Positions 35,401 to 46,669 are shown, counted from the stretch's first letter. The stretch is DNA of 64,000 nucleotides from Dipteris shenzhenensis (GCA_047967505.1 CM106538.1); one strand, 5' to 3'. Notes: a model not told the origin generated them from the sequence alone. Numbers and translations: made by a program.

Positions 35401-36370
35401 CCTCGCTAGAACTTCTCCAAAATAAACTCCAATAGATTATCATGTTGCTCAAAAATGCCCAAAATTGAAGGCTTTCTACTTCTAAGATTTGAATGTAAAC
35501 ATAGACGCCATCAAATTCTTGCCAGAAATGCTTGAGATGGCATTATTTGGAAGTAGGAGATTTATCGACGTAATCCCCATGCTAGCTCAAGTGTTAGCTA
35601 AATGAGACATATTGTAGTAGGCATCAAGTGAAGCCATGGTAGAAGCACTAATGACATTGATGTAGAGGGTACTTTTAAGTGGTCAAACTTCTAGCACTAT
35701 AGAAGCACATTGATGAAATTGACTCTAGAGGGTAGGAGGAGGGTAGTTTTAAGTGGTCAAGCTTCTAGCACTAAAAAGGTACATAATTGGGAGCACTTTT
35801 GGAGATTGAAATTGTGCATCCTTAGGACCAACATGAGTAGTGGCTCAACAAACTAGCAAAAGCTTTGAAAATTTGTATTCCAAGGAGTTAGATTTGCGAC
35901 AAAGCCACTCATGCAATAGGATCTGTGTAGAGCTGCATGCACAAGATGAAATCCAAACAAAAAATTTGTGGAGATATAGCACAGGTAGCTGAGCAAGGGA
36001 GAAGCTCAAATGGATACATAGTGAGTAGAGCACAGAAGAATGAAGGATCTTGGAGGAAGAAGAAGAAGAAGAAGGATATGAGAGGGGGCTTTAGAGGAAG
36101 AGATGAAGCTATGAGAGAACGGTTAAGAGTGAAGGATCTTGGAGATAATTAGGATCTTGGAGATAATTAGAGAAGAAGTGGTGGTGGCTGAGACAGTGGA
36201 TAGAGGGAAGAAAAGACAAAGGCAGTGATGCTCACATTACATGGCACACAAAAGTTTTTTCAAAATTTTAACCTAATTGTTTCAAACTAAGGGCACTCCA
36301 TTTCTCTCCAAATTGTAAGAAAAATTTTATCTTAATATAAAAAATTTCCCTTCTTAACTTAGGTGAGATA
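32480..36370 (+). repeat. Duplicated block, copy 2 (with DUF674 gene)
   Basis: This is the partner of 22330-25570. Coding and non-coding parts are conserved in the same order. An extra segment near 35330-35890 contains a 70-bp duplication around TTTTAAGTGGTCAA (near 35670 and 35750). A short duplication of GCTAGAAACGTAGCAAA occurs at 33983 and 34003. The whole block lies inside the TIR-bounded element. Confidence 0.9.
32544..33653 (+). CDS. DUF674 family protein, copy 2, possibly broken
   Basis: Exon 1 (32544-32862) encodes LLFDKESGKIVYMEARKELV, DLLFSFLLMPAGAVI and GIGNLYASVEAL and ends at a GGTACGT donor. The acceptor TTTCAG at 32903-32908 gives exon 2 from 32909 (VKREFYGPKFRKEIPTFGLN), in frame. 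The last exon (33229-33653) encodes NVPPGFVKENLPFIITDDLE and ESITVINKRKVEIRNLD. None of the visible donors after exon 2 (33011, 33030, 33036) gives the phase needed for the last exon. Its exon 2 is 4 bases longer than in copy 1, so a frameshift is likely. As in copy 1, a duplicate exon starts at 33081. Function is unknown. It may be a non-functional copy carried by the element. Confidence 0.55.
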
Positions 36371-37315
36371 CTCTTAACTTTCCAATATACCTCTAGCAAT
36401 ACAAGTGGCTTTGAACATAGGATAGATTGTACCATTGTACGTGTGTAGATCGCAAATGACTTGCATCCTTTGCAAATTGTGAGTAGGACGTGAAGATAAA
36501 ATCTTTCACTAGCAAATGGAGCTACAAAATACATTACATGTCTTGACACTTTCCAAATTCAAAGCATTCTCCTACCATACTAAGTGCTACCATCATGATA
36601 GCGACATCTCGTTCTCCTACTGTACCAAGTGCTATCATCATCATAGCGATATCTCTTCCTCTCTCATTAGCATTATCCAACCACTTTATTTCAAATATTC
36701 TGGGAAGCAATCAACGGATCAAAAGGCTCTGGGAGCCCTGGAAAGCAAGTGGACGAATTGATCTAGAGCACTCCCAGCCATTAGATCAAAAGAGAGGACA
36801 AGTCAATGTAAGCCCTTGATCAAGATAGAGATCCAAGGGAGGAGATGAGTGCAAAATGCGCTCCAATTTGGGCCATTGATTGGCAAGGGAATCAGGGAGG
36901 AGGTTAGTTCAAAAGGCGCTTGAATATGAGATGTCCAAATAGGCGCTTGAATCCGATCAAATCTTGATCTCCATGATCCAAAAGTTGCTTGTATCCTAGC
37001 CCTCCAAACAGGTACTTCTGTCCTAGCTCTTGATCTTAGATTTAGATAAAGGGTCCACATTAAAAGCACCTTCTCCCTCTGAATTAGGCCTCCCCAAAGT
37101 CAAATTTTGCAGCTTGGAGTCCACCAAAGGCCATCCAACATCCACCAAAGACATCCTAGGCCTTTGATCTATCCAACATCCACCTCCATCCAAAGGCCAA
37201 GGTTGCTCTATTTCAAAATAAAGGTACCCATGTCAGTTGATTCATTACTATGGGGCCCTTAGCCCATGGGTTACCATAGTAGGTTCACTTCCAATTAACT
37301 TAATCCATTCCTTAC
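36371..37315. other. Right arm of the TIR-bounded element, no gene recognised
   Basis: A 50-bp tandem duplication built on CCAAGTGCTATCATCATCAT lies near 36570-36660. The remainder carries short repeated phrases such as TCCAACATCCACC (37135 and 37170). No coding region is supported. Confidence 0.45.
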
Positions 37316-37349
37316 GAGGCCCTTTTGAGACCCCAAATCTCCCCTAATG
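37316..37349 (-). repeat. Right terminal inverted repeat
   Basis: GAGGCCCTTTTGAGACCCCA followed by AATCTCCCCTAATG is the inverted partner of 30311-30344 (33 of 34 positions). Confidence 0.85.
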
Positions 37350-37479
37350 ATAATATCATCATGCAGATCAAATTTATAGATTCTCCAACATACCTTTGAG
37401 GCAGAAACATATTAATGTGCATCTAAATAAATCTCAATTTCATCAATAGACTGATCAGTTGTTTCAATACCATTGTTAC

Positions 37480-37512
37480 CATTAGGGCAATTTTTGACTC
37501 AAAAAGGGCCTC
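37480..37512 (+). repeat. Left-type terminus of a sister element
   Basis: CATTAGGGCAATTTTTGACT followed by CAAAAAGGGCCTC matches the left terminus at 30311 and the inverse of 21538-21567. It lies 130 bases right of the first element's right end. The right end of this second element was not found. Confidence 0.7.
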
Positions 37513-37993
37513 TTGTATTAAGCCCTTAAGACTTGAGATTAGCAAACCAACCATGGGAAGGCTTGGGCATTATAAGAATGGAGGATTCCATATTAGCCTC
37601 TCAGTTGTGGAGAGAACTCCTTGGTCCCCACTAGGCTCCCACTTGCCTCCCTTTTGCCCCCACCACTACCTGGGGCACTTACTCCCCTCCTTGACTTTTG
37701 GATGATCCCCCCTATCCTCCTCCCTCTCTTGGTGGGCCTCAAAATTCACGGATTTTTTCCCTCCAAGAAAACTCAAAATTTTGGAAAAGTATCCCAGCCC
37801 CCCCAAACACCTCCCAAGAGTCACCCCAAACTATCCCCATTAACTCACAACCTTCATCTTAGCCACTTCCTCCTCTCAACCTCCTCTCAGCCTCTGCCTC
37901 CTCCTCTCAACCTCTTCCTTCTCTCAATATCCTCTCAGCCTCCTCCTCTCAATCCGAACCTCTTTCTCTTTGCTTGCTCCTATTCTTTCTACA

Positions 37994-38340
37994 ATGGTGA
38001 AGCGCTCCCCTTCCCCTAGGCCAAAGCTATCAATTCAATCTTGTGTGGGTCACATTTTGAAGGATGGCAGTGATGTTTGGATTCCTCAAGTGTTTAGGCT
38101 AATGTCCTGAGTCATAATGAAACCATTTGCACAATAGGTCCACTCAAGGTTTCTAGAAAGGATAGTGCAAAATAAAGAGAAGAATTGGAAGGGTTGCATT
38201 GTTTGGTTTTATAATACAAAAAAAGGACTCAAGGTGAAGGTGCAGCACATATACATGGATCAAGACATGAACTTGGACCCTGCAAGTCCAACTTGCTTTC
38301 CTTCAAATTGTATCTCTCTTTTCTATTATTATATTTTCAT
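37994..38340 (+). pseudogene. Sister-element gene fragment with KVQHxYM motif
   Basis: It begins MVKRSPSPRPKLSIQSCVGH, meets a stop, then continues KNWKGCIVWFYNTKKGLKVK and VQHIYMDQDMNLDP up to FPSNC. It parallels 31071-31400 in layout: a short basic start, an interruption, then the WKG/KKG/KVQH block. A microsatellite lies about 70 bases after its end. Function is unknown. Confidence 0.45.
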
Positions 38341-38410
38341 TATGCCACTTAATTTTTCCATTCTAATGTGTTTGTGTATATGCATGTATGTTGAGAGAGG
38401 ATGTGTTGTG

Positions 38411-38469
38411 GAGAGAGAGACGGAGATAGAGATAGACATACAGATACAGATATATATATATATAGATAT

Positions 38470-38524
<55 letters not shown>

Positions 38525-38565
38525 ATAATGTGACGGAGAGGTGTGAGAGAGAGAGAGAGAGAGAT
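38411..38565 (+). repeat. Compound (GA)/(GATA)/(TA)n/(GA)n microsatellite
   Basis: GA and GATAGA units run into a pure TA tract (about 38472-38500), then GA tracts up to 38565. This was read directly from the sequence. Confidence 0.97.
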
Positions 38566-39552
38566 TTACAAAAAAGTGGGGTTGGGGGGTGGGTTAGATT
38601 GAGAGTGAGAGAGAAAAAGATTGATTGGCTCATTGACATCTTTCTTTAGCTCCTATGTAGATATCTTTCCTTCTTCCAAAGTGGAAACCCAACCCTTGGA
38701 TAGTCTTACTAGAACATTTCAAGCTTTCCATTCAAACATTGGGGAGTTAATGTTCTCCAAATAGAGTTCTTCCTCTTTAAATAAGTCTAGTATTTTATTC
38801 TATAATTCATGCTACAAAGTACCTCGATGAAAAAGTGCATATGGAAGCCTCTATCCTATTCCTCTTCCTAACTTTGATAGTCCAAAATGGCCTCTTTCTG
38901 ATCCATTCTCTATAGATGCATTTAGGATGAAGATGAGATCCGATATTCAATCATCAATGAAGTTTACTTTCTGCTCAAAATCTATGGGTGTGATTTGGTT
39001 CATGCCCTCCATTATATTTATTTACTGCATCAAATCAGTCTTCCTCCATAAAACAAATACCATGTGGGTATGCAAGGACCTAGTAGAGGAATTTCTTGAT
39101 AATTTCCTATACCCAATGTGGGATGTTAGGGAAGGTTTGTAGAAGGGAGACCACTTTTGATGTGTTGTTAGTAAAAAACGTTTAGTAATAAGATTTGAAG
39201 AAGTACGTAGTACTTGCTACATGAGATATGCTTACAGACGTTGAAAAAATAATCATGGCACATGGATACCTGCTGGATTGTGATATAGTGGACACTATAG
39301 AGGTAGAGATACACTATGCCGAATGGGGAAATCCAATATCTTGAGGTCACAGATAGTTGGATCTTGAAGCACATTCGAGAATACTATGCTTTCACCTTTG
39401 ATGATAGTGATTTTCTCTTTACACTAAATGGGAGATAGTTAGAAGGCGTCTTGAAGAAACATCAATGCTCGACAAATGGTAGCCTCCTTGTATCTTGGAC
39501 ATTCATACTGGGATTGAATAAATTTAAAGTTTTTGAAGTTTGATGTTATTTG
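38566..39552. other. Unassigned, possible sister-element interior
   Basis: A 71-codon forward frame (38927-39142) has no motif I recognise. Position after 37480 suggests the interior of the second TIR element, without direct support. Confidence 0.3.
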
Positions 39553-39637
39553 TGTGAAGAGAGTGGGAGAGAAGTAAGGAGTCTCACTTGCAGCTTTCTC
39601 ACATACACAAAGGGGGAATACACACAAAGGTGGAGGC
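39553..39637 (+). repeat. Truncated LTR fragment of the 52.7-57.4 kb copia family
   Basis: TGTGAAGAGAGTGGGAGAGA, GTCTCACTTGCAGCTTTCTC and ACACACAAAGGTGGAGG match the left ~85 bases of the LTRs at 52708 and 57004. The match stops abruptly after GGTGGAGG. Confidence 0.85.
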
Positions 39638-40621
39638 CATTTGCCAATCTGAAATTTGACTTATTGATAGTGTCCATGCATCTAGTAGCTCCACTAATGT
39701 GACTAAGAATTGAGTTGGCTAATTTTTTATTCTTCTTAAGCCTAGCTGCAAGGAAGAAGAAAGAAAAAGATCCTAAAAACTATGTGTGACAAAAATAAAT
39801 ATGCTCTTGCTCATGTAGCTAAACTTTCATCATTACAACCTTCCATATAGTATCTGCAAACCATTTAGCCATCCTTCCCAAAGGACTATAAGACCATTGG
39901 AAAACCACATATGTTTATGCTCACCATGTAAATCATATTGGTAATACAACTTTTCTTTGTGATAACAAAAGCTATATCACATTTCATCCCAAAACAAAGC
40001 ACATAAAGTGCATTTCCAATTTATCGAGAAAAATATGGTAACATGACATTTCACAAATCAAGCAACTTATACCTTCACAAGGCCCTAGGTGGCAACGAGT
40101 TTAAATTGTGCATGAACATGCAAGACAACATTCAACGAGTGTTCTAGTTTAGTGGTTCATTTTACATACTTCTAATGTCATCTCTCAACCAATCAGTGGT
40201 GGTTTTTACTTCATAGTTAAAGCTGAGCTACAATAGTTGGTCCATGTATTGGACCTATTAAAAGCTTTGGCCTCTGCATTGCATTTCCACATCATCTAGG
40301 TTGTGAAATCCTTGATTTCAACCTACATAGGTTCACACTTGAAATGTCTACACGCTCCAATTGTACAGTTCAATCAATGAAAGTTGGAAGTATCATTTTT
40401 AATTTGCATAGCCCACTAACATTAACGGCATTCTATTTCAAGGTCTTGTTTGAGTCCTTTTACAAAAGATAGTACAAGAAAAAAGAATTGAGAAATTAAG
40501 ATGGAAATGCTACGACTAGAGCTCAAATGTGGGTCTCCCTCAAACAATATCCATGGCTATCCAATGCTTTTTTGTGTGGAGACTTTAACTACCCACAGGT
40601 CTGCCACTCAAGACAATACCT
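39638..40621. other. Intergenic, nothing recognised
   Basis: No gene or repeat is visible in this AT-rich stretch. Confidence 0.4.
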
Positions 40622-41265
40622 AGGACCATGTTTTTTTATGGTTGTGCATTACACTAAGGCAAAAACGGTGTTTTACGCTTGATCCACAATGCAAAGCATA
40701 TCCGATGGGCACAATACTTTGCACACACCTTCAAATAGGTGGAATTGAATTACATGCAAAGTGGCTTTCCCATCACAAAATGGTATTTAATGCTCGATCG
40801 ACCATGCAAATCATATCCGATGGGCACAATACTTTTCCCACGCCTTAACCTAGGTGGTATTGAAATGTTCTTAAAGAGGCACACCCATCCGATAAGTACT
40901 TGGTCAGATAACACACCTAAGGGCGTGTTTTTTTGCGGATGTGCATATCACTAGGGAAAAAATGGTGTATAATGCGTGATCGACCAAGCAAAGCATATCA
41001 GATGGTGACAATACTTTGCATGCACCTCAACGAGTTGAAATGGTCTTGTGTGCAAAGTGGAGCCCCCATCCGATAAGTACTTGTTTAAATAACACACCTA
41101 GGGCCGTGTTTTTATATGGTTGTGCATGACACTAAGGCAAAAACGGTGTTTTATGCTTGATCGACAATGCAAGCATATCTGATGGGCACAATAGTTTGCA
41201 CACACCAACTACTAGGTGGAATTGCCTTACATGCAAAGTGGCATTCCCATCGCATCATACAATGA
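40622..41265 (+). repeat. Diverged tandem array of 150-300-bp units
   Basis: Four partial units share CATATCCGATGGGCACAATA (near 40699, 40809, 40995 and 41175, with substitutions), GCTCGATCGACCATGCAAA, AACGGTGTTTTACGCTTGAT and CCCATCCGATAAGTACTTG. Unit length varies because blocks are lost or gained. Confidence 0.85.
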
Positions 41266-41279
41266 CACATACTTGATGC

Positions 41280-43200
41280 CATTGTTTGTGCTCAACCAAC
41301 TACCATGGATTGATTCAGATAGGTTAGTCCTAGGAACAAGGTAACGTTCTTCAGCCTCCATCTCCTACACAAGAATAAGAAATCAACTTTGGTAAGGAGG
41401 AAGCAGTGATGCAAGATTTTAATGGATTAACAATGTTAAAATTTTCAAGTCACTCACTTTCAAAATGTATTCTCCCAAGTGGTAAACTCTTGAGTGCCAC
41501 CACATGAGCCATGTCTAAATAAAGTGGATGTTGCCCTCAATGCATGACCATTTTCAAGCCATTCACACAATGATTTGAATGCATGCATGGTAGGTTGGAG
41601 AATTCTTCCATTGTCTACATCTCATCTTGAACTCCTCTTGGTCATGAGGTGGGATGCATTTTGTAGCATGCTTATGAAGATTATCCTCCCAATGTTACAA
41701 ACAAGTGCGCTCCTTTCCCATCATCACATTCTCTGGGCCCCCATTAAAGACAATCCTAACAGCCCTCCAATTTGCCTGAGCTTCATCCCCCATGAAACCA
41801 TGAAACTGTGCTTTATGAAAACCCTCTTTCCCCATGACTGGGTTCAACAATTCCCAAAAAATCACCTGACTCTGTGTCCTCACCTTTGAAATCCCTAATG
41901 GCTATTGTTTGGAGTTCTTGAAGATGAGGGTTGTAAACATGGCAAGCCATGGTTGACCGACCTCGAATCCTCTTCACATGATCAAAGCAAACCCAGCACT
42001 ACCCAAGCTCTCCATTGTGTCGCATTTTGTTGACTAGGTCCACACCAGAACCAGGACCCTTTGTAGACATCTTGAAAATGCGGCATCTATTGAAGGATGA
42101 AAAAGATAACTGTCCTCGGAAAACAATACTTTGGATGTATTCATATCTACTCCTTGACTTCAATTCCAAAATCTATCAAGGCTTTGTTCACCTCCACCCT
42201 TTTGTTCATCCACATCCTTCTTCCATCTAGACACCCTACACATAGGCACAAAACTGAACTCGTTAAAATCAAAGGTAGGAACTGTGCATTCAAGAAGAAG
42301 AGTAATGAAAAAGTACTAAACACCTCACCTCTTATTGTCAATCAAAGGCTCCATCTTTTTTAGCAACAAATCTAGTTCAGTATCAGTCAAAGGATTGGAT
42401 TGATCATTGTTTGGAATGATGGCTTCCAACACCATCTCTTCCGCCACCATCTTTTGCAAAGCCTTAGGCCTAGAAGGATGCTTACTTTCCACCATTTTAG
42501 AAACCTTTCCTTTCAACTCATCCAACTCACTCCTAGATGAATCCCTTTGCCACCAAATGCATATGAAATCCAATGTGAATCGCACATCTACTCACTAGAT
42601 GCTCCATGGTGTCTCTTGGAAGACATATGTACAATTTGCAAGGATAGCTAACAACGCAAAGTAGACTAGTCTTGCAATGATAGCATTGGAGAGTGTCACC
42701 GGTGACTTGGTGGATCTCTGTAATCTTTATTAATCGTCCCCCAATGACTCTCATTTCTAACAGCTGATCTCAAAAAGAAAGGACACATCTTACTATCACA
42801 TTGCAATCGACCTGCACATTTCCTCAATCTAACTATCCCATTGAAGCTAGCAATATTTGTTGTAACATCCTCACTCCATACATGACCATCAAACTTGTTT
42901 TCCAATCCTACTGTCTTTTGCTCCTGGAATGTTGGAGGCAGCTCGAAGAAAATATTTCCATCATATGACTTAGGTATCTCCTTGATAAATTAATTGAAGA
43001 GACCATTTGGAAAGAAATAAAAAGAGAATTAGAAGGTGGCAATTTATGTAACAAGTCAACGACACTGTGGAATGGCTTATCTTTGTCTCTTTTTGTCGAA
43101 GGCAATCTATCCCCAGTCACAATGAACTTATTCCCGAATTGAATGTCCAAGGTATATTCCTTCCCATCTCCTCTCATTGCAAATGGCACTTCAAACACAA
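41280..43200 (-). pseudogene. MULE-like transposase remnant
   Basis: Minus-strand frames from right to left give EVPFAMRGDGKEYTLDIQFG (43190), then SFNGIVRLRKCAGRLQCDSK with CPFFLR (42870-42770). QCYHCKTSLLC..CKLYICLP and SRCAIHIGFHMHLVAKG follow (42670-42540). Further on come FHGFMGDEAQANWRAVR and GKERTCLFHW (41800-41700). The last block, ADEAQANW..V...G..ER.CLFHW, is one I associate with large plant Mutator-like proteins. Frames shift and stops occur, so it is a dead copy. The C-terminal end near 41280-41340 (HGSWLSTNNGIKYVSLYDA) fits the same protein. Confidence 0.5.
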
Positions 43201-44211
43201 CCTCTCACTGTGACACATCCATACACTAGTAAATCCTGATGGTAGAAGAAATCAAATTGAAGACCAAAACTATTTCATTCTCCTCAAGCATGCACACACC
43301 ATTTTGAGCAACCTTTTGTAGCAACAAAACACCATTCTCGTCATGAAGCATAGCACTACTCTCCATTTCCATCAAAAAGCTTTTGAACAAGGATAAATGC
43401 TTTTCCTTTTACAGAAGAAGCTTCAAAATCTATGAAAGCAATTGTAGTAGACTGTAGAAGTCAGGAAGTATCTACCATCCGATGCCCCATAAATAATGCC
43501 AAAAAAGGGAGGGAAAGTTTTTGAAGGTGGAGATACCTCACATGCTAGGGACGTTCAATGGTGCCAAAGCAAAAGAACAAGAACGCGGCTGCAACTCACA
43601 AAAGTAAGTGGTTGAGGTAGTATTGAACGTGAAACATGCACCTCAAATGCTATATGGACCTACCCAAGAAAAAATGATGGTTGAAGTTAAACATGGAGGC
43701 AGGTGCGAACAGAGCTATGAAACTTGGAGGTAAGTGCTAGAGTAGTGATTCAGTATAATGACAATTCTTAAATTGCATGGCACTCATGAAAGGTGTTGAT
43801 ATAGTTATAAATGCCATGAAAGGTGGTGGAGTAGTAAAAGGTGGTGGAGTAGTAATATAGTAACGCGATCTTGAAAAGTGTGTGCCACCAATGAAAGGAT
43901 GGGGTATACTTTTAAATGCATGTATTCTTCTAAATTTTAAGGGGGTGATTGAAAAACATATTATAATGCATGTCTTGCAAAAGATAGATGACAATGTGAA
44001 AGATTGATCACATACAACTGCATAACTACTAAGGAATATTTATCTAATGATGTAGAAATGTTATTTTTTAAATCTATCAACTTTGCATTTAAATAAAATT
44101 GACTCAAAACTTAGTGTATGCCTTGCATTGTTTTTGTTTAAATATTATATTTTGATATCATAAATGTTTTATTTTAAATTATGAAAAAAAATATGAAATT
44201 CATTTGCATTG
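43201..44211. other. Intergenic with a short tandem duplication
   Basis: GGTGGTGGAGTAGTAA is duplicated at 43823-43856. No gene is supported. Confidence 0.45.
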
Positions 44212-45345
44212 ATAATGGGGGTTTCCATTTTCTGAGCAAAAACCCCCGAGCGATGGCAGACAAAAGGTGGGAGGGGTCAAAATATATAGGCTCAAGTCAT
44301 TTTTGGGGAGCAAAAAATTCCAAATTATTTCAAGGAATATGTGAGTAAATATGAGACATTGATAATAAATATAGATATAAATATACCTTTATATAATATA
44401 CATATATAATGTCCAAGTGGTGACTTATTTTATGACTTTCAAAAATCCTGTCTTTTGCTTTCACCATTGCTTGGATCATAAAATTTTGAGCAAATATCCT
44501 CTTTACAGTTCCTGAGGATGACCTAGGAAAAATAAATAGTACCTTTTCAATAGACCCTCTAAGTGTATTTTGCCAGAGGAATATGGTTTGAAGAGCTTGT
44601 CCCAACCCTATTCCACCGGCGAAACACCCTTGGAGAGCCTATGCAAAGGGGTCATAACTTTTTCTCCTTAGCTCAGATTGAGGAGCTATAAAAAGGAAAA
44701 ATGTTCAAAATTTCATGATCTATGCAATGGTAGGCTTGAAACTATACTTTTTATAGTTATAAAAGAGAAAAATTAAAAATTTCAAGATGTATATGAGAGT
44801 TATAACTTCTCCCTAATTCATATGATGGTAGGAAGGAGTTCAATAGAGACCACATTTCCTTAAAAGTACTTAGGTTTAGAGAATTGGGAATATTTTAAAA
44901 ATCCCTAGCTTGCCTTCCCATATTTGATAATGCATTAGAGATTAATTTATGATTGATTATAATGGCTTCAAGTATGAGGTTTCCAATATCTTTTTCCTAC
45001 TCATCCAAGGAATATGGTATACATTATTACATGAGAGCTTCAAATATGGGATTGCTAAAGATTAGGGAAACTCTTTTAAATTGATTGAATTACCAAAATC
45101 CTCACAAGAGAGTATGGTAGGGAGGTATTTATAGGAGTTTCTAAAGTGTTCACTATTTGTTCATATATAGATGATGTTCTCTAAAATGAGGGTTGTAATG
45201 AAAAATAAGTAGTTCCATAAATGAGAAATTAAGAAAGAATTGTATATTCCTTTGAGAAATATACAAGCATGGTTGGTGTCAAAAATTATCGCTCGGACTT
45301 TTTTGCTCGTAGGTTTTTGCTCGGAAACTGTGCACATCCGATAAT
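44212..45345. mobile_element. Candidate non-autonomous element with imperfect terminal inverted repeats
   Basis: The left stretch near 44218-44252 (GGTTTCCATTTTCTGAGC, AAAAACCCCCGAGCG) is roughly the inverse of 45305-45340 (GCTCGTAGGTTTTTGCTCGG, AAACTGTGCACATCC). Identity is around 70 percent. No target duplication is evident and no coding region lies between. Confidence 0.3.
44606..44622 (+). repeat. Half copy of the hairpin motif
   Basis: CCCTATTCCACCGGCGAA matches the left half of the palindrome family found at 46670-48992, but the right arm is absent. Confidence 0.5.
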
Positions 45346-46669
45346 AATTAATCCAAGCCAATTGTAAAATTTGGTATAAATCATTTTTCAGAGTGAGAAA
45401 GATAACATTGCAATCATGCATGTGACTACAATCTCCATGCTCGAGCACTAGATTTGAAACCATCAACCTCGAGAAACACCCATTTTTGTACATATGATGG
45501 AGTGGACAAGTGGTCTTGCATGCATTTACTCGACCTCTACCATTCGATATCTTCACGCCAAAGCTACGACAAGTGGTCTTCTACTGTAACAAACGGTCTC
45601 TAAGTGCAGCTTTGCCATCCAAGGTTTGGTTTGAGGTTTTCTAGCACTCTCATCAAACTCTAGCCGTCCATTTTATGAGCAAAATTAGCCATGTCCAAGC
45701 TGTTTGCACTGTTCGTCAACTGTTTGCTCACTTCTGCTTTGCTTCATGAAAGAGTGCCAAGTAGAGTTGAGGAGGTTGGAGCTTCTAGATCGCCTCCTTG
45801 CTCTACTGCTGCTGCTGATCTTGCTACTGCCGAGGTGTAAAAAGGAAGGTAGGTCGCAAGCCAGGCATTTAACATGGCATCATAGCCAAATGCTTGAAGA
45901 CAGTCGGAAGTTGCAAGGTAGATAGGTTGCGGAGGCCATCGTAATCCACAAAATTGAGAAAGAGATATGGGAATTCTTGCTTTCAACCACAAACTGTTCT
46001 TGCTTTCAAAAGATCATGGTGGTAGTCTGTAGAGTCAAAAGCTCCCTGTTCTTGCTTAAGTCGTGGCTGCCAAACAAATTATGGACAAATAGTTGACGAT
46101 TCTCAGCAAGGAGTTCACGATTAATCCTTGTTGCTAACTTCGTTCCATACCTTTCCTAATAGAGCTTCTTCTCATGTGGTTCTCAAGGTGCAATAAACTT
46201 CTTCACTAGATCCATATTGCTCTCTTCTGTAGGATGTGGTGAAAATGCACACCAACTATAGCTCTTCTTGTTGCTGGTAATGTGAGCTGCTCCTTCTTCT
46301 CTACTCAAGGTTTTCTAAAGTAAGCATGTAGGTGTCTCATAGCCCTCTCTTTGGTTTGTGACCATATGAGCTTCACATCTTAATTAAAATCTTTTGAAAC
46401 CTTACTTTCTATCTTGGTCATAAGTGAGTGCTCCCTATTCTTGCTTAAGTCATTGCCACGCCAAGGCGGACTGTGGATGATGATGAGAGCTACAATGAAG
46501 GCATGATGATTCATAGAGAGACTACTATGAAAAGCTCATAACTGAGAGGGGAGGTGGGAAGCGCTTACAAAGAGAGGCTGCTACGAAAAGCTCTAACTGC
46601 GAGGGGAGGGACGAAGAGCTCACAAAGAGCTTGAACGCAAAGCTTACAAAGAGCTTGAACGCAAGATGG
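45346..46669. other. Intergenic with local duplications
   Basis: A duplication built on AGAGAGGCTGCTACGAAAAG lies near 46510-46600. CTTACAAAGAGCTTGAACGC appears twice near 46620-46665. No gene is supported. Confidence 0.45.

Larger units (their letters stand above)
30311..37349 (+). mobile_element. TIR-bounded DNA element of about 7.0 kb carrying a DUF674 block
   Basis: The ends are inverted repeats of 34 bases with one mismatch (30311-30344 and 37316-37349). The outermost bases read CATTAGGGGAGA at the left and TCTCCCCTAATG at the right. A TA dinucleotide at both borders would fit a TA target duplication if the TIR proper starts at GGGG, but this is not proven. Inside are an element-type gene fragment (31071-31400), a 45-bp minisatellite, a tandem array, and the second copy of the DUF674 block (32480-36370). 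The sister left end at 37480 and right end at 21567 show that the termini are repeated in this genome. Gene capture by the element, or a nested arrangement, are both possible. Confidence 0.6.

Noticed and set aside
30311-37349. Assignment to Kolobok or Harbinger from the TTA-like border
   Set aside because: The borders read as inverse (TTA left, TAA right), not as a clear direct target duplication, and no diagnostic transposase is visible.
38349-38649. Tyr/Ile- and Arg/Glu-rich frames
   Set aside because: They are translations of the TA/GA microsatellite.
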